From Fusarium oxysporum f. sp. lycopersici 4287 (Eukaryota > Ascomycota > Sordariomycetes > Hypocreales > Nectriaceae): a stretch of 64,000 bases of DNA. The stretch covers positions 202,097 to 266,096 of the forward strand of contig NW_017264847.1 of NCBI RefSeq assembly GCF_000149955.1. The letters run 5' to 3'. Both the position numbers and the translations under genes were made by a program. Under the pieces are notes generated by a model, which saw nothing but the letters and a program-made list of their open reading frames with translations, was not told the DNA's origin and ran no database searches. The first letter of the stretch is position 1. Each line of letters starts with the position of its first letter. Shown piece by piece: positions 10,233-20,871 of the stretch.

Positions 10233-11999
10233 CTAATACACAGGGATCTTGAAAGCATTGAAGCTGTATGTCCAACTCTCGATTGACTTCTCGTCATCAA
10301 CACACGCAAAGCTCTTATCGTTCTTCCAAAGAGGTCGCTTGGGCCATTGGCACAACATCTGTGTCTCTCCTTTATAGTCGCCTGAAGAAACAGTAGCATT
10401 GAGTCTCGATGGCTGCTTACCATTCTCAACCCAGTCGATCATAATGTTCATGTTGTTCTGAGGATAAGGACCCGGCTGCAGAGAATTTGTGCCGCAGTGA
10501 GCAGCTCCAGGCACGAGATAGAACTGGTACCATTCAGAAAGAGCCTTTTGTGCCTTCTCATCGGACAGTTTTGGATACATGATGGATCGAACAGACTGCC
10601 AGTAGTGGACAGAAGAACCTGCTGGGATGCTGGGATCTGATTCGCCATGGTAGTGGAGGAGCTTGCCACCAGCTTCCTTAAAAGTTGTGAGATCGGGATG
10701 AGTGGTCTGTAGACTGTCGTAGTAACGGACCATACCAGTGTCCATCCAGTCCACTAGAGTGTCATACGTGACATTGTTGAGGTTCTCGAGGTTATCTAGC
10801 TCAAGTAGCTCAATAAACTTTGCAACGTACATGCCACCAGTAGAGGGGATGTTCAGAGTCCACTTGTCCGTTTTGTTGTCGTAGGTAGGCTCACCATCAG
10901 ATAGTTCAGAGCCAATCTGCCAAGACAGATACGCTCTTTCGTCCTTGCTATTAAAGACACCATCGTAAATAGCTCGAGCAACGGCAATACCCTCAGCAGT
11001 AATAGTACCATTCTGTTCTGGGGCATTGCTCATCTGGCTACCGGGAGCCTGTCTCTTGCTGAACCCAAAGCCAAGTGAAGAACTGGTCTCAGCTGCACAG
11101 TAGTACTCTTTGCCAATGAGTGACTTGAGGTTGAAGTGAATCTTGCAAAGATCCGTTCGGGAGATGACGCCATCTTTCCTTCCATCGAGAGCGTCGCAGG
11201 CCTCGATAGTGGCGTTGACGATCTTCTTGAGCTCACAGGGAGGGGGGTAATAGTCAAGTGTTTGCTCAACGGCGGCAGGGTAGACGTGCAGGACTTGTTG
11301 CTGCGCGAAGCGAAACGCAGGAGCTCCAGCGATGACACCGTCATACTCGTCGCCCCATCGTTGAACCTGGCTCATTCCCTCTCGTCCGCCATCCGAGCAG
11401 CCTTCGTAGTAAGTATAGACCTTACTCGACTTTGACATGTCATAAAGGTTCTTGGTGATATACTTTCCGATCTGGGTCATCTCTCCGAGTGCTTGATAAG
11501 AGAACATGTATGTCGCATCCCAGTTGATGGAACCGTTGCCGAGAAGGAACTTCTCATCGAGACTGTAGTTGAAGGCATCGTATCCACCATCAGTGGCTCC
11601 TGCGGCAGCTCCATACTTGAGGCCGCCAGTAGTATCAGTGTTGAGAGAGTAACCACCTCCACCCGCAACATAGAACCGGTTCTTGAAGTTTTCGGGATTA
11701 GGAAAGGCATACTTGAGGTTGACTGTGTCACCCTTGGTGCCGTGGGTGTACGCGACAGTGACGTTACAGTAGTTGTAAGTATCGGTATCACGCCTCATTG
11801 GTCCACCTCCCATACCGGCACTGGCATTATAAACCGCCGTGGAAACTGTGATAGTAGATGGGATCATATCAATTCCCAGAAGGGTTCCATTGGAGGGCAG
11901 CGCAGCTTTCAGGTTCGAGAGGGTGCATAGTTCCGAAAGAGAGGATGCGAGAGATGGCGAGGATAGCAAAGCCATAACGACTCCAAAAGACTGCCGCAT
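10233..11999 (-). CDS. Secreted tannase/feruloyl esterase family protein
   Basis: Intronless, 588 residues, with a signal peptide (MRQSFGVVMALLSSPSLASS). It belongs to the tannase/feruloyl esterase family (PF07519), secreted enzymes cutting gallate or hydroxycinnamate esters of plant material. The nucleophile motif is GCSDGGREG, carrying the Cys-Ser pair typical of the family. The acid lies in GESDPSIP and the base in PGAAHCG, whose His-Cys would pair with the nucleophile Cys in the family's disulfide. A lid-domain calcium loop is visible (CDALDGRKDGVI). Several N-glycosylation sequons occur. Length is normal. Whether it is a true tannase or a feruloyl esterase cannot be decided here. Confidence 0.95.
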   Translation of the reverse strand: MRQSFGVVMALLSSPSLASSLSELCTLSNLKAALPSNGTLLGIDMIPSTITVSTAVYNASAGMGGGPMRRDTDTYNYCNVTVAYTHGTKGDTVNLKYAFPNPENFKNRFYVAGGGGYSLNTDTTGGLKYGAAAGATDGGYDAFNYSLDEKFLLGNGSINWDATYMFSYQALGEMTQIGKYITKNLYDMSKSSKVYTYYEGCSDGGREGMSQVQRWGDEYDGVIAGAPAFRFAQQQVLHVYPAAVEQTLDYYPPPCELKKIVNATIEACDALDGRKDGVISRTDLCKIHFNLKSLIGKEYYCAAETSSSLGFGFSKRQAPGSQMSNAPEQNGTITAEGIAVARAIYDGVFNSKDERAYLSWQIGSELSDGEPTYDNKTDKWTLNIPSTGGMYVAKFIELLELDNLENLNNVTYDTLVDWMDTGMVRYYDSLQTTHPDLTTFKEAGGKLLHYHGESDPSIPAGSSVHYWQSVRSIMYPKLSDEKAQKALSEWYQFYLVPGAAHCGTNSLQPGPYPQNNMNIMIDWVENGKQPSRLNATVSSGDYKGETQMLCQWPKRPLWKNDKSFACVDDEKSIESWTYSFNAFKIPVY

Positions 12000-13366
12000 A
12001 ATGGCAAGTGAGATATTCTAGAGCGAGGGGGAATTATGATAAAGTGATGCTCAATATGGGGTGGTGGTTGCTCGACATGGCGCAACTCTTTCATGATTTT
12101 ATACTCCCTCGACGACTGAGGCTTCGTCACCCACAGGTCCAAGCCCGGAATCTGCCACGCGTTAATTGTTCCATATTTAAGAATTTGTTGCAGAGAAATG
12201 AATTAGAATGAAGTAATTGATTCAGTCGGAAGCTGGTGGCGATCCGAAATTGGCAAGGAGGCTTAGACAAGATGCCCACTTTCCGCGTGTGGAGGTGTTC
12301 CGAGTTAAAGTGGGGCATACTTAAAGTTGGGGCCATGGCAATAAGATGGAACTAAGTTTTATCAATGGCTTGGATATAATTAGCAAGATGGCGCGCACTG
12401 GAACTCACCCAGCGCTAGCGCTGCGACTCTTAAGCTTTTTTGAAGCAGTGATATTCCATGCCTCTCCAAAGTAGTCCGGGATTCCACTACACCTGCAGCC
12501 TAGGACCCACGTATATTTTCTTTCTTGTGTCTTTGTACCCAAGCCTAGCGACTGTGGGCTGTCTCTCTTGTCTTGTTATCCTCGCGCAAGAAACCTGATT
12601 TGCTCTAGTGCTCCCGTGATAAGGGTTACATAGAAAGATGATTTCCTGTTCGAGATAACAGCTTCTTACGCAATGTTTGTTGTGAGTAAAAAATCATTGT
12701 CATAATTCTAGATAAGACTACGAGCATTGTTGTATGTGCAGTATCCGGGTTGTTGCTTAGGTATTTGTCCCTCTGGAATCTGCGGCCTCGTCGCGATTAC
12801 CTAACAAACTGAAGTGGCATAATTAGTTTACCCATTGATCTTTCTGCTTAGCTTCCTCTACAGACCTCAGACCGCATTCCGTGTAATATATCTGGATCAA
12901 TAGCCCACCGCTATGCTGCCAAAGGCCTGAGGATGGTTCGGAGCAAGATTTGGCATGTACAACATTACGCATACAGCAGGTTTGAGGAACCTTTTTTAAG
13001 TGGGCATCCGTGGGCACTATGGCCATCCTTGAGCTCACTGTATTTCAATCTATCACTATATATTGGGCAGAAACAACCTCACAAGTTCCCATCTTAACAT
13101 GCTTTTACTTTTCTTTCCGGGCACGGCAAGTCCAAGAGTGAATAAACGATGATTTAGTGGTAGCGTTGCCAAGAGCAGAGGTAGTACATAGACAAATCGT
13201 GACACGAGCTTCCGACTCCGTAGGGTAGGGTCTATGAGTGCAATCGTCAAAGTTATACAAACAAGCTTAGGCCTTGCTGGAACCATATTATACCAGCAAA
13301 ACTGTATACCCTAGCCTACACAAGCAGGAAGCCAGGTCCATGCCCTGTAAAGCGCCCCCCTCGGAG
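12000..13366. other. Intergenic, no gene seen
   Basis: The first part is the tannase gene promoter region. The rest has only short frames without known domains and no clear repeats. No tRNA-like structure was found by eye. Confidence 0.45.
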
Positions 13367-14719
13367 TCACCCCAGGCCCCTCCGGTGCTGCCATGTAAGC
13401 TCCACGATCTCGGTAGCTAGGCGAAGTGTACCAACGTTCTCAAGACTACTCAAGGCTTTAGTAAGTGCCCGTACCCTGGCTTGATCAGATCCAGGCTTGG
13501 CAAGGGAGCCCGCGACGCAAAACGGCCACTCGTGGGTCTTCAAAGTCGCCCAATCATACCTGTCCGTCTCTCTGTGACGGTGATCGCCAATCGCTCGAAG
13601 CTCCTCCAGTAGTGCGAGGATTTCCAGCACATATTTTCTGATGACTGCTGCGCAAGGCTGCCACTCAGAGACAACTACGGACAGGTAAATGTGGGCGGCA
13701 TCGGCCCAGATGCGGGTAGTCATGTTCACAATATGGGACCGCGTCGTGTTGGACCAAGATTGCTGTGCAGGCGTATTCGGTGTCATCTTAGTGGTGCTTA
13801 GACTGCTGATACCGTCATGTGTTGTCGCTGTTCTCGGTGTCGAATTCGACGAGGTGCTCCGTGAAGGATGTGCAGGTAACTCTGCCAGGCCAGTATCGAG
13901 TACAGATCTGAGATCTGCGGCATAGCTATCAAGCTCGACCATGTCGAGTTGAGCTTGTGCCTGGCGTTCCTTTTTCCACGCGGCCAGTGTCGCGATCTCG
14001 CCAACAACCGCCAGAACCCAACTCTGACGACCAATAATGCCCCCAACGTCTAGCAGGTCCATTGGAAATTCCGGATTAGTAGTATGAATGCTATTACCGT
14101 TCGTATCGGGACCGCTGCTGCAGTTGCGTATGAATGAAGACGAGTAAGAATTAGATTCTGCTTCATATGGCTTGTGGGACGGCAGTAGTTGTCTATGATA
14201 TGGATACAACTTTGGAGCTTTGAGCAGAGTGGTATTCATGATGATGTCGTATACGACTAGGATAGATGAGAAAATCGGAATGCCATCTGGTCGGCATTTC
14301 TAGGGGCGGGCCCATTGTAAGTGCCTAAGGTCACGGCGGCCCAGCAATGGCGCGACAAACGAGTGAAAGGCCTGGCCATTGCCATGATGACCACGGCTGT
14401 CGTGTTTCATGCTCTTGTCATCGTCTTCCTGGCTCCTGTCGGCTTAATCATCATCATTGTGACTGGCATTGGGTGAGGAACGCTCCTCGGGGTACAGAAT
14501 ATGGGCGCGCTGGCGGCGATGGGCGGCAGCCTGTCGGACTTCTTCTTTGAGGGTAGCGGCGACTCTGGCCTGCTGAGCACCACCATCGAGCCAGGGAGGT
14601 CGGCGGGACCCAGTATGACATGTAATGTGAAGGGTGTCGCAGATGCCGCAGACAGGCCTGCGACGGTCGCACGTCATGCGGCGGACACGGCAGCTCCAGC
14701 AGCCCTGATATGTAGCCAT
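13367..14719 (-). pseudogene. Truncated Zn(II)2Cys6 regulator with in-frame stops
   Basis: The N-terminal piece (14719-14447) starts MATYQGCWSCRVRRMTCD and carries a six-cysteine zinc cluster. The C-terminal piece (to 13367) carries the end of a PF11951-type regulator domain (LDVGGIIGRQSWVL...GEIATLAAWKK...LSVVVSEWQP...WPFCVAGSLA). Both are in the same frame but separated by a TAA at 14446-14444 and a TAG farther on. The linker keeps AFHSFVAPLLGR, which normally leads into the central regulator domain, but the following two hundred or so residues of that domain are missing. This is best explained by an internal deletion plus stop codons, giving a dead gene. An intron removing both stops is conceivable but would not restore the missing centre. 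Confidence 0.72.
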
Positions 14720-15135
14720 TGCAGCGTAGTTGGTGAGTAAGGCAAGGGATGTATACAGTAGGTCTATGAAGAAGAGCCAACGTGGAGGGGACCTTGTGGA
14801 ATTAGACTAAGATATCCCTGGGGCCTAGCACAGACCGAAAAAAGGTCGGAGCACCTGCTGATGGGGAGAGTACATAGTAGTCTTACTTCTTCTATAATTT
14901 TAACTTTGTCCTAAATTAGTGTTTAGGCAGAAAGCAGGGGTCTAATCTCTTAATTGGTCCGAATAGTTACGGGCCGATAATAATGGCTGCTAATCCCACT
15001 TAGTGGAGTCAAATACTTATGTAAATCAAGACGGACCGTGAAACTTTAAGAGAATATAAAACCAGAGATCTCAACATCAAGAAGGACTCGATATCTCCTG
15101 GCATCTTCAGCACTCGTCACCCCTTCACAGCAAAA
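14720..15135. other. Intergenic with promoter of the DUF4246 gene
   Basis: No coding sequence. The right end holds a TATA-like box 76 bp before the next start codon. Confidence 0.5.
15055..15060 (+). promoter_or_regulatory. TATA-like box of the DUF4246 gene
   Basis: TATAAA lies 76 bp upstream of the ATG at 15136, a usual distance for a fungal core promoter. Position and sequence are the only evidence. Confidence 0.4.
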
Positions 15136-17283
15136 ATGCTACCTTATGCTCGAGGCCCAGCTCTGACATCTGCTGAGGAGAAGCTCCTATGGGATAACGA
15201 TGTCGTCAGTAAGCTCACAGAAGAGCAGTGGAAAGCCTTTGGGCAGTGGGTGGGAGCTAACGACCCAACACCCCTGGAAGCAAAACATTGGATTACCAGA
15301 GAAAATGATCTCGATCTCAACATCTTTTCTTTACAGACTCTGGCTTTGCTTATCAAGCAAGCCAAATTTGCGCACTGCGGGCAATCCTCCGGAACCTTGG
15401 AGCAATCTTATACGGTAACTCACGCCTTATCATTGGTCAAAATACTTGATTGCTGAGACTTTGTTTAATACAGGAGGATACCTTGATAGTATGCAAACCA
15501 GGTTTCGGTTTACCTCTCGGTCACATGCCCGATGAGAAACATCGGTTCCCCTTACTGTTTCTTAACGATGACTTTGGTGATGGCTGGAAGGCTGTCGTCC
15601 TTCTCATCCGTGAATGCTGTATGCTGAAATTCATAGATAAATTATCTGATAAACCAAGATGGTGGCAGAAGATTAACGACGACGAAATCGTAACTAAATG
15701 GAAAAAGGAAGCTCTGGCTATGGACTGGAAATCCTACCTTAAATATGCCGATTTTACTTCTGCTATGGTTAATGCTGTAAGCTAAAAATGGCATTTTTCT
15801 ATCTTAAGATATTAATAATGGTGCTTAGTGTATTCAAGAACTACGAATTAAGGCGGATATATATGAGAAAACAGGTCTTATCCCTGTGTATGATTATTCC
15901 GTCGCTGTGCTCAAATCTGATACCATTATGACCGCTGAACTAGCAAAGTCCCTCCAAGAAGCGGTTGAGGTATTAGAGGACGTAGCACCCGAGCAAAAGG
16001 ACTGGCATCCCGGGAGCAATAAGAAAGTCCTCGATCTCGTTCATCCCTCCCTCTGGCCTTTAACATATGGCCGGTCTAGAATCCTTGTAGACCGTGTCAT
16101 TGGTTTGCAGGATGCTTTTACTGATGAGGGAAAAGCTGTCACGATCCGTGCACCTGCCGATGATGATTGCTACCGTTACCAAAAAGGAGGCTTCTGCGGA
16201 CAAGGTTTCCCCGTGTTTTCCAACAGATTCCAGTGGCTTCCTTGCGATGTAGTGCTGGACCCTCTAACAGGTAGCGTCAAAATCGCGAGTTATATCAACA
16301 ATCTTCACCCTCAGGAACACGCACACTTGTATCCTGTCATCGAGAGTTTTATCAAGAAGTCCTTGCCAGCTTGGGACATCCTTTACCGCTGGGAAGATGA
16401 CTTTGCCGTACAGCGGCTTCAGACGGATGAAGCAACACTTGATTGCCAGGCTGAAGAGGCTGTTAATTGTTGTTGCAAGCCGTGGTGCCGTCGTCTAGGT
16501 CAGAACGAGGCACCTCGACATGCTTATGAGCCTGGGGGTGAGGAGTATGAGGATCAAGGTCGTTGGTCTGATGAGGACACCGACGAAGAGTCGAACACAT
16601 TTCACTTTTGCGAGGAATCAAGCGACAAAGAACTCTTACATCATGATTATTCTGATCCGGAGGAAGCCTACTTTAAGGGATCACAGCGGAGAAAGCTAGA
16701 CGAGGCGTGGTTCAAGTCAACACACCGCGTCAACGTTCCTGACGCCGACCCAAACGCAGCTGGCCATGTCAAGATCACGGCTGGCGATGTCAAAACCACT
16801 GGTTTTTTCAAAGGCAAGGAACAGATCCAAGTCATCATAAAGCTGGCCAATATCTACCTCACACCGGAAAATCCTTCTTATGACGGTGGTTCATGGCATA
16901 CCGAAGGCCAGCTCAACGAGCACATCGTCAGCACAGCATTATACTATTACGACAGCGATAACATCACCGACTGTACTCTTAGTTTCCGTACTACTACCAA
17001 GGACCTCTCAGAAGAGCTATACTACGAGCAAGACAAACATGACCCAATTTACCGAACGTTTGCGATCAAGAAAGATGGAGATCGGCAGCAAGACATTGGC
17101 TCTGTGCACACCAAGGCTGGAAGAGCGATTTTCTTTCCGAATCTCGTGCAGCATCGTGTCTCTCCTTTCGAGTTGGTTGGCCGTACGAAGCCAGGCCACA
17201 GGAAGATTATTGCACTGTTCTTGGTTGATCCGGCGATATCCATTATCAGCACTTCTAACGTGCCACCGCAGCAGAAGTATTGA
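15136..17283 (+). CDS. DUF4246 family protein ending at a premature UGA
   Basis: Predicted 678 residues in three exons: 15136-15414, 15474-15776 and 15829-17283. Introns are 59 and 52 bp, both with good GTAA donors. It matches the DUF4246 family of large fungal proteins with a C-terminal region resembling an Fe(II)/2-oxoglutarate prolyl-hydroxylase-type fold. Visible family features are FRTTTKDLSEELYYEQDKHD, SWHTEGQLNEH and GHRKIIALFLVDP. The function is unknown. A Glu/Asp-rich insert (DEDTDEESNTF) sits near the middle. The coding frame stops at TGA 17281-17283, directly after PPQQKY, although the same frame continues with family-like sequence (see next entry). The gene is either a slightly shortened protein, a new pseudogene, or subject to stop readthrough. 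Confidence 0.85.
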
Positions 17284-17475
17284 TGGGATCAGCATCGCTT
17301 ACAGAATGGCGAGTGCTTGCCTGACAGCTCCAATGAGAAGGTCAGCCTTGTGGATTGGCCCATGGGGCTGGAAGAAGCCAAAGAGCTAAGACTACAGTTA
17401 ATGGATGAAAGGACGTGGATGCAGGAGCAAGAACAAGATGGTGTAAGAGAAGAATGGAATTTCTGCGAGCATTGA
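17281..17475 (+). other. In-frame continuation of the DUF4246 gene after UGA
   Basis: After TGA TGG the frame stays open for 63 further codons to TGA at 17473-17475. It encodes WDQHRLQNGECL..., then a segment with LEEAKELRLQLMDERT and a final FCEH. From memory of the family, DUF4246 proteins carry a Trp pair at this junction and a tail with an EEAKELR-like stretch, so the stop looks like a single G-to-A change in a Trp codon. Confidence 0.7.
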
Positions 17476-17889
17476 TCACAGCTCTAGTGGGTTAAAATGA
17501 TACAACGCTTATTTAGCCTTGTATTATGACTGGGAGTGCTCGTGGGAACATGTCTCTTTTTATGTGCTATTCTCACACTCGCCCTCGGCGATTCGAGTAA
17601 GCTTATTTTGGCCCATTAGTCAGAAACAAATAGGCTTAGGCAAGCCAGCCTAAACAAAAGAACTAGGTTTATATGCCACTTATGGCAGATCCGCAAAACG
17701 GTTAGGCAGCAAAGGCCATATATGCAATTTCAGTTCTCGGTATCAGTCAACTCCACAGAAGTAATCCATATATAAAGTGTCTTAACTAATAGACTTCTCG
17801 ATCTTGTTTATGAACCATCATGGCGACAGTCTGCATTGCATAGCCTAAACGCCTACAGATACAAGTTGCCGGATTATCCAGCAGAGGCT
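17476..17889. other. Intergenic, no gene seen
   Basis: No recognisable frame. The right end merges into the MFS transporter relic on the minus strand. Confidence 0.4.
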
Positions 17890-18236
17890 CACATACACCA
17901 TCAGTAACTCTTAAGGCCAGAAGGCAGACCTCTGACGCATATGCGGGAGCCGTCTTAGTAAACATCCCCCAGGAAATCCCACAGAGAAATTAGCCGACAA
18001 GGAGTACCAGAAGATTAGGCAAGAAGGATAAAATGAAGCTACAGCGCAGATAGCAGCCAAGGACGAGAAAGCATCCTCGCAGTAGCCGGATTTATACGTA
18101 AAGTAGCCATTAGCAAACGCGCCGATAACTGTGCCGACGTTTACGGCGTTACTAAGCCCATTCTGCGTGGACGCAGTAATCTGCCAAGTATCCACCTCAG
18201 GCTAATGGTTTCCATACTTGTGAGCAATTACGGAGT
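17890..18236 (-). pseudogene. Relic of an MFS sugar transporter
   Basis: The minus strand encodes short stretches clearly like the N-terminal third of fungal alpha-glucoside-type permeases. They are KYGNH, a TAG, PEVDTWQITAS...NGLSNAVNVGTVIGAFANGYF, and in another frame CGISWGMFTKTAPAYASEVC. They are broken by a TAG near 18200, a TAA where the family has Glu in its LLCGIPWG-like segment, and at least one frame change. Nothing of the remaining two thirds is seen. This is a dead fragment, unrelated in position to the intact transporter at 5800-7589. Confidence 0.8.
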
Positions 18237-18930
18237 TGCCGAAATACCAACGCGTTACCTTTAACAGCTTAATCCTTTCATGTGGCTCAATACCTATTTC
18301 ACCACCTGTCTCCCTATAATGAAACATTTAGACAGGTAATGCCTCAGCGTTACTCCGTGGGGCTACGTTTACTTCTGTCAATGTGACATATTCTCAGCCA
18401 ATGGGAGTAACTCCGATGCTCTCAGGTATATAATGCTACCGATATTTCGGGATGTTATCTCACAAACTTGGGTTCGTAGTCATTTCTAAGATAAGAAATA
18501 GCTAAGTTCAGCGTTCCTATAGGTTACAGTTGGCTGTCTGAAAGCCGCCAAAGTAGGCTGGCTGGGTTACTTAAACTGTATACATATTTCAGCCCGTTAT
18601 TTTGCTGACTGGTTTACATTCGGTAATTTGTTAACGGTGTTCTTGTTGCTTTTGGCGATTCATGAGAAGTGATGAAATCTCGATGAAATGGCATTGTATT
18701 GGTGATGACACGACATGATTGGCTACTCGGCTATTGGGTCGAGAAGTTGCCGATTAAGGGCGCGAGTGACAGGTTCCTGCAACATCCCTTCACCCTACAT
18801 TCAATCTAGCCATCCAGCCATTCCAGGCATATGTGCACTTACTATTCTCGGGTCTGATTTGTATTGTTGAATATTCAAGGTTTCACCAGCTTTCACATTC
18901 AAGGCAATCTCTCCGCCACATCCCGCTATC
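18237..18930. other. Intergenic, no gene seen
   Basis: Upstream region of the CoA-transferase gene. No further transporter pieces were recognised. Confidence 0.4.
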
Positions 18931-20442
18931 ATGCCTACACCGGAGCAAGCCTCAGAATTGAGCAATATTCACATACCTGATGCAAACGAGGCCTCACGTA
19001 GTATTGACCGAACAAACTACAAATCGATTGATATCTTGAAGGAGGTCTGGACAAGTCTTGGTCTACCCGAGACCTCTTTGACAGCTGTCCGGCTTCCTGG
19101 TAAAGAAGGCCCGGCCCTTCCTTCGTCATTCAAAATCGGAATCCTCGGACAAGCCTCTATCGGGCTGTCTGCGCTTGCGGCTGCTCAGGTTCATGCCTTG
19201 CGAAACAAGATTCCCCTTCCTACAGTCACGGTGCCGCTCGAGCACGCAGTCGTAGAGTACAAGTGCGAAAGATTATATACCGTTTCTGACGAGCTTGCTT
19301 CTCCAGCAGGGGGCGCTATCGGTGGATTGCATAAGACCTCAGATGGCTATGTTCGAATCCATGACGGATTTCCAAACCATGTTCAAGGTACTCTTGACTT
19401 GCTTGGCTTGAAAGCTGATGCAACTCGGGACCAGGTATCTCAGCAGACTGCAGATTGGGCTAGTATTGATTTGGAGAACTGTGGAACGGCAGAGGGTAAA
19501 GTCGCGATATATGCTCTGCGCTCATACCGTCAGTGGGATAAGCTCCCCCAGTCGAGGGCCATCAGCAACTTCCCTATTAGCATCAAGCAGGTCTCGCAGT
19601 TGTCTCCAGTTGGGCTGCCAAGTACGATGCAGCCTGGCAATCTCAAGTGCCTACAAGGTCTTCGGGTTGTTGAGATGAGTCGGGTGATTGCTGCACCGTT
19701 ATGCGGCAAGACCTTGGCGGCCCATGGAGCCGAGGTTATTTGGGTGACTTCACCAACACTGCCAGATCTGCCGAGGGTTGACCGGGAATTTGGGCGAGGG
19801 AAAAAGACTGTCCAACTTGACATTCACAAGTCTGAGGATCGAAAGCAGCTCCTCAACCTTCTCAAGGATTGCGATGTGTTTGTTCAAGGTTATCGACCTG
19901 GAAGTCTTGCCTCATACGGTCTGTCCCAAGATGAGTTGAGAAAGATCAATCCAACCATCATCGTAGCCAACATGTCTGCTTTCGGCCCTGAAGGTCCATG
20001 GTCAGGCCGTCGTGGATTTGACTCGCTTGTGCAGACATGTTCAGGCATGAATGTCTCTGAAGCTGAGCACGCTGGAAAGGGCGAGGCTGCTCGCCCAACA
20101 CCTTGCCAGGCTCTCGATCATTCAGGTGGCTATATGCTTGCAGTTGGCGTCATGGCTGCTGTGTATCATCGTGCTGTCAACGGCGGTTCATGGAGAGTCG
20201 ATGTTTCATTGGCAGGCATGATGAAATATCTGAGAAGCCTCGGCCAGTACCCTGGAGCGAGTGGTTTTGAAGCGAAAGACTTTGAAAAGCCAGATGATGT
20301 GCCTGAGGATTATTTCGAGATCCAGGAAACAGGCTTTGGCACCATGAAGTCCATCAGGCATAGTGCTACGGTGGAGGGTTTAGAGGTTGGTTGGGATATT
20401 ATGCCAAAGCCACTTGGCTCCGACAAGCCGGCATGGGACTAA
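18931..20442 (+). CDS. Family III CoA-transferase (CaiB/BaiF) protein
   Basis: Intronless, 503 residues. The second half begins with LRVVEMSRVIAAPLCGKTLAAHGAEVI, the characteristic N-terminal core of CaiB/BaiF CoA-transferases. It continues with VFVQGYRPGSLASYGL and NMSAFGPEGPWSGRRGFDSLVQ, where the Asp matches the catalytic Asp of the family. The first 230 residues look like a second, diverged half of the same fold, as in longer fungal members. These enzymes move CoA between organic acids, or racemise 2-methylacyl-CoA. The substrate here is unknown. No targeting signal is obvious. The gene appears intact although its neighbours on both sides are relics. Confidence 0.9.
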   Translation: MPTPEQASELSNIHIPDANEASRSIDRTNYKSIDILKEVWTSLGLPETSLTAVRLPGKEGPALPSSFKIGILGQASIGLSALAAAQVHALRNKIPLPTVTVPLEHAVVEYKCERLYTVSDELASPAGGAIGGLHKTSDGYVRIHDGFPNHVQGTLDLLGLKADATRDQVSQQTADWASIDLENCGTAEGKVAIYALRSYRQWDKLPQSRAISNFPISIKQVSQLSPVGLPSTMQPGNLKCLQGLRVVEMSRVIAAPLCGKTLAAHGAEVIWVTSPTLPDLPRVDREFGRGKKTVQLDIHKSEDRKQLLNLLKDCDVFVQGYRPGSLASYGLSQDELRKINPTIIVANMSAFGPEGPWSGRRGFDSLVQTCSGMNVSEAEHAGKGEAARPTPCQALDHSGGYMLAVGVMAAVYHRAVNGGSWRVDVSLAGMMKYLRSLGQYPGASGFEAKDFEKPDDVPEDYFEIQETGFGTMKSIRHSATVEGLEVGWDIMPKPLGSDKPAWD

Positions 20443-20871
20443 CGTAGTATCGCCACTCAGTCATTATTCAAAAACATTTAAGAAGATACTCCCGCCTCTT
20501 GATATGTAGTATGTTGCTTCTCTTTGGCTATTACTGCATGCTTATTCGCAGCAGATGTCAATGAAGAAAAGAGTCCTTACAGGTCCAAGCTTGCATCTGA
20601 CTCCATTCGAAATAGTTCAATAGTGCAATGTGGCGTAGTGAATTGGCCCTAGTTCAAGCCTATTTGACCCAAGTTATTGGTCACTGTTATCGACAGCCCC
20701 ATTACAAAGAGCTGTGCATGTCACTTCAGCCGAACAACCACGCAATTTGCGACAATTAGTGAACAAAAAGATATGACTTCCCTTTTCGTAACATTCTGTC
20801 TCACTTCACTCTCTTGAATCAGTCATTCTTTTATGCCTTTGGGCGATTTCCACTCTTTACTCTTCATCATT
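20443..20871. other. Intergenic, no gene seen
   Basis: 3' flank of the CoA-transferase and upstream region of the broken secreted-protein gene. Confidence 0.4.

Noticed and set aside
14303..14479. A plus-strand frame with a strongly hydrophobic stretch (AIAMMTTAVVFHALVIVFLA) looking like a membrane helix
   Set aside because: It lies opposite the linker of the minus-strand regulator pseudogene, has no good start or partner exons, and its hydrophobicity follows from the complementary acidic/His codons.
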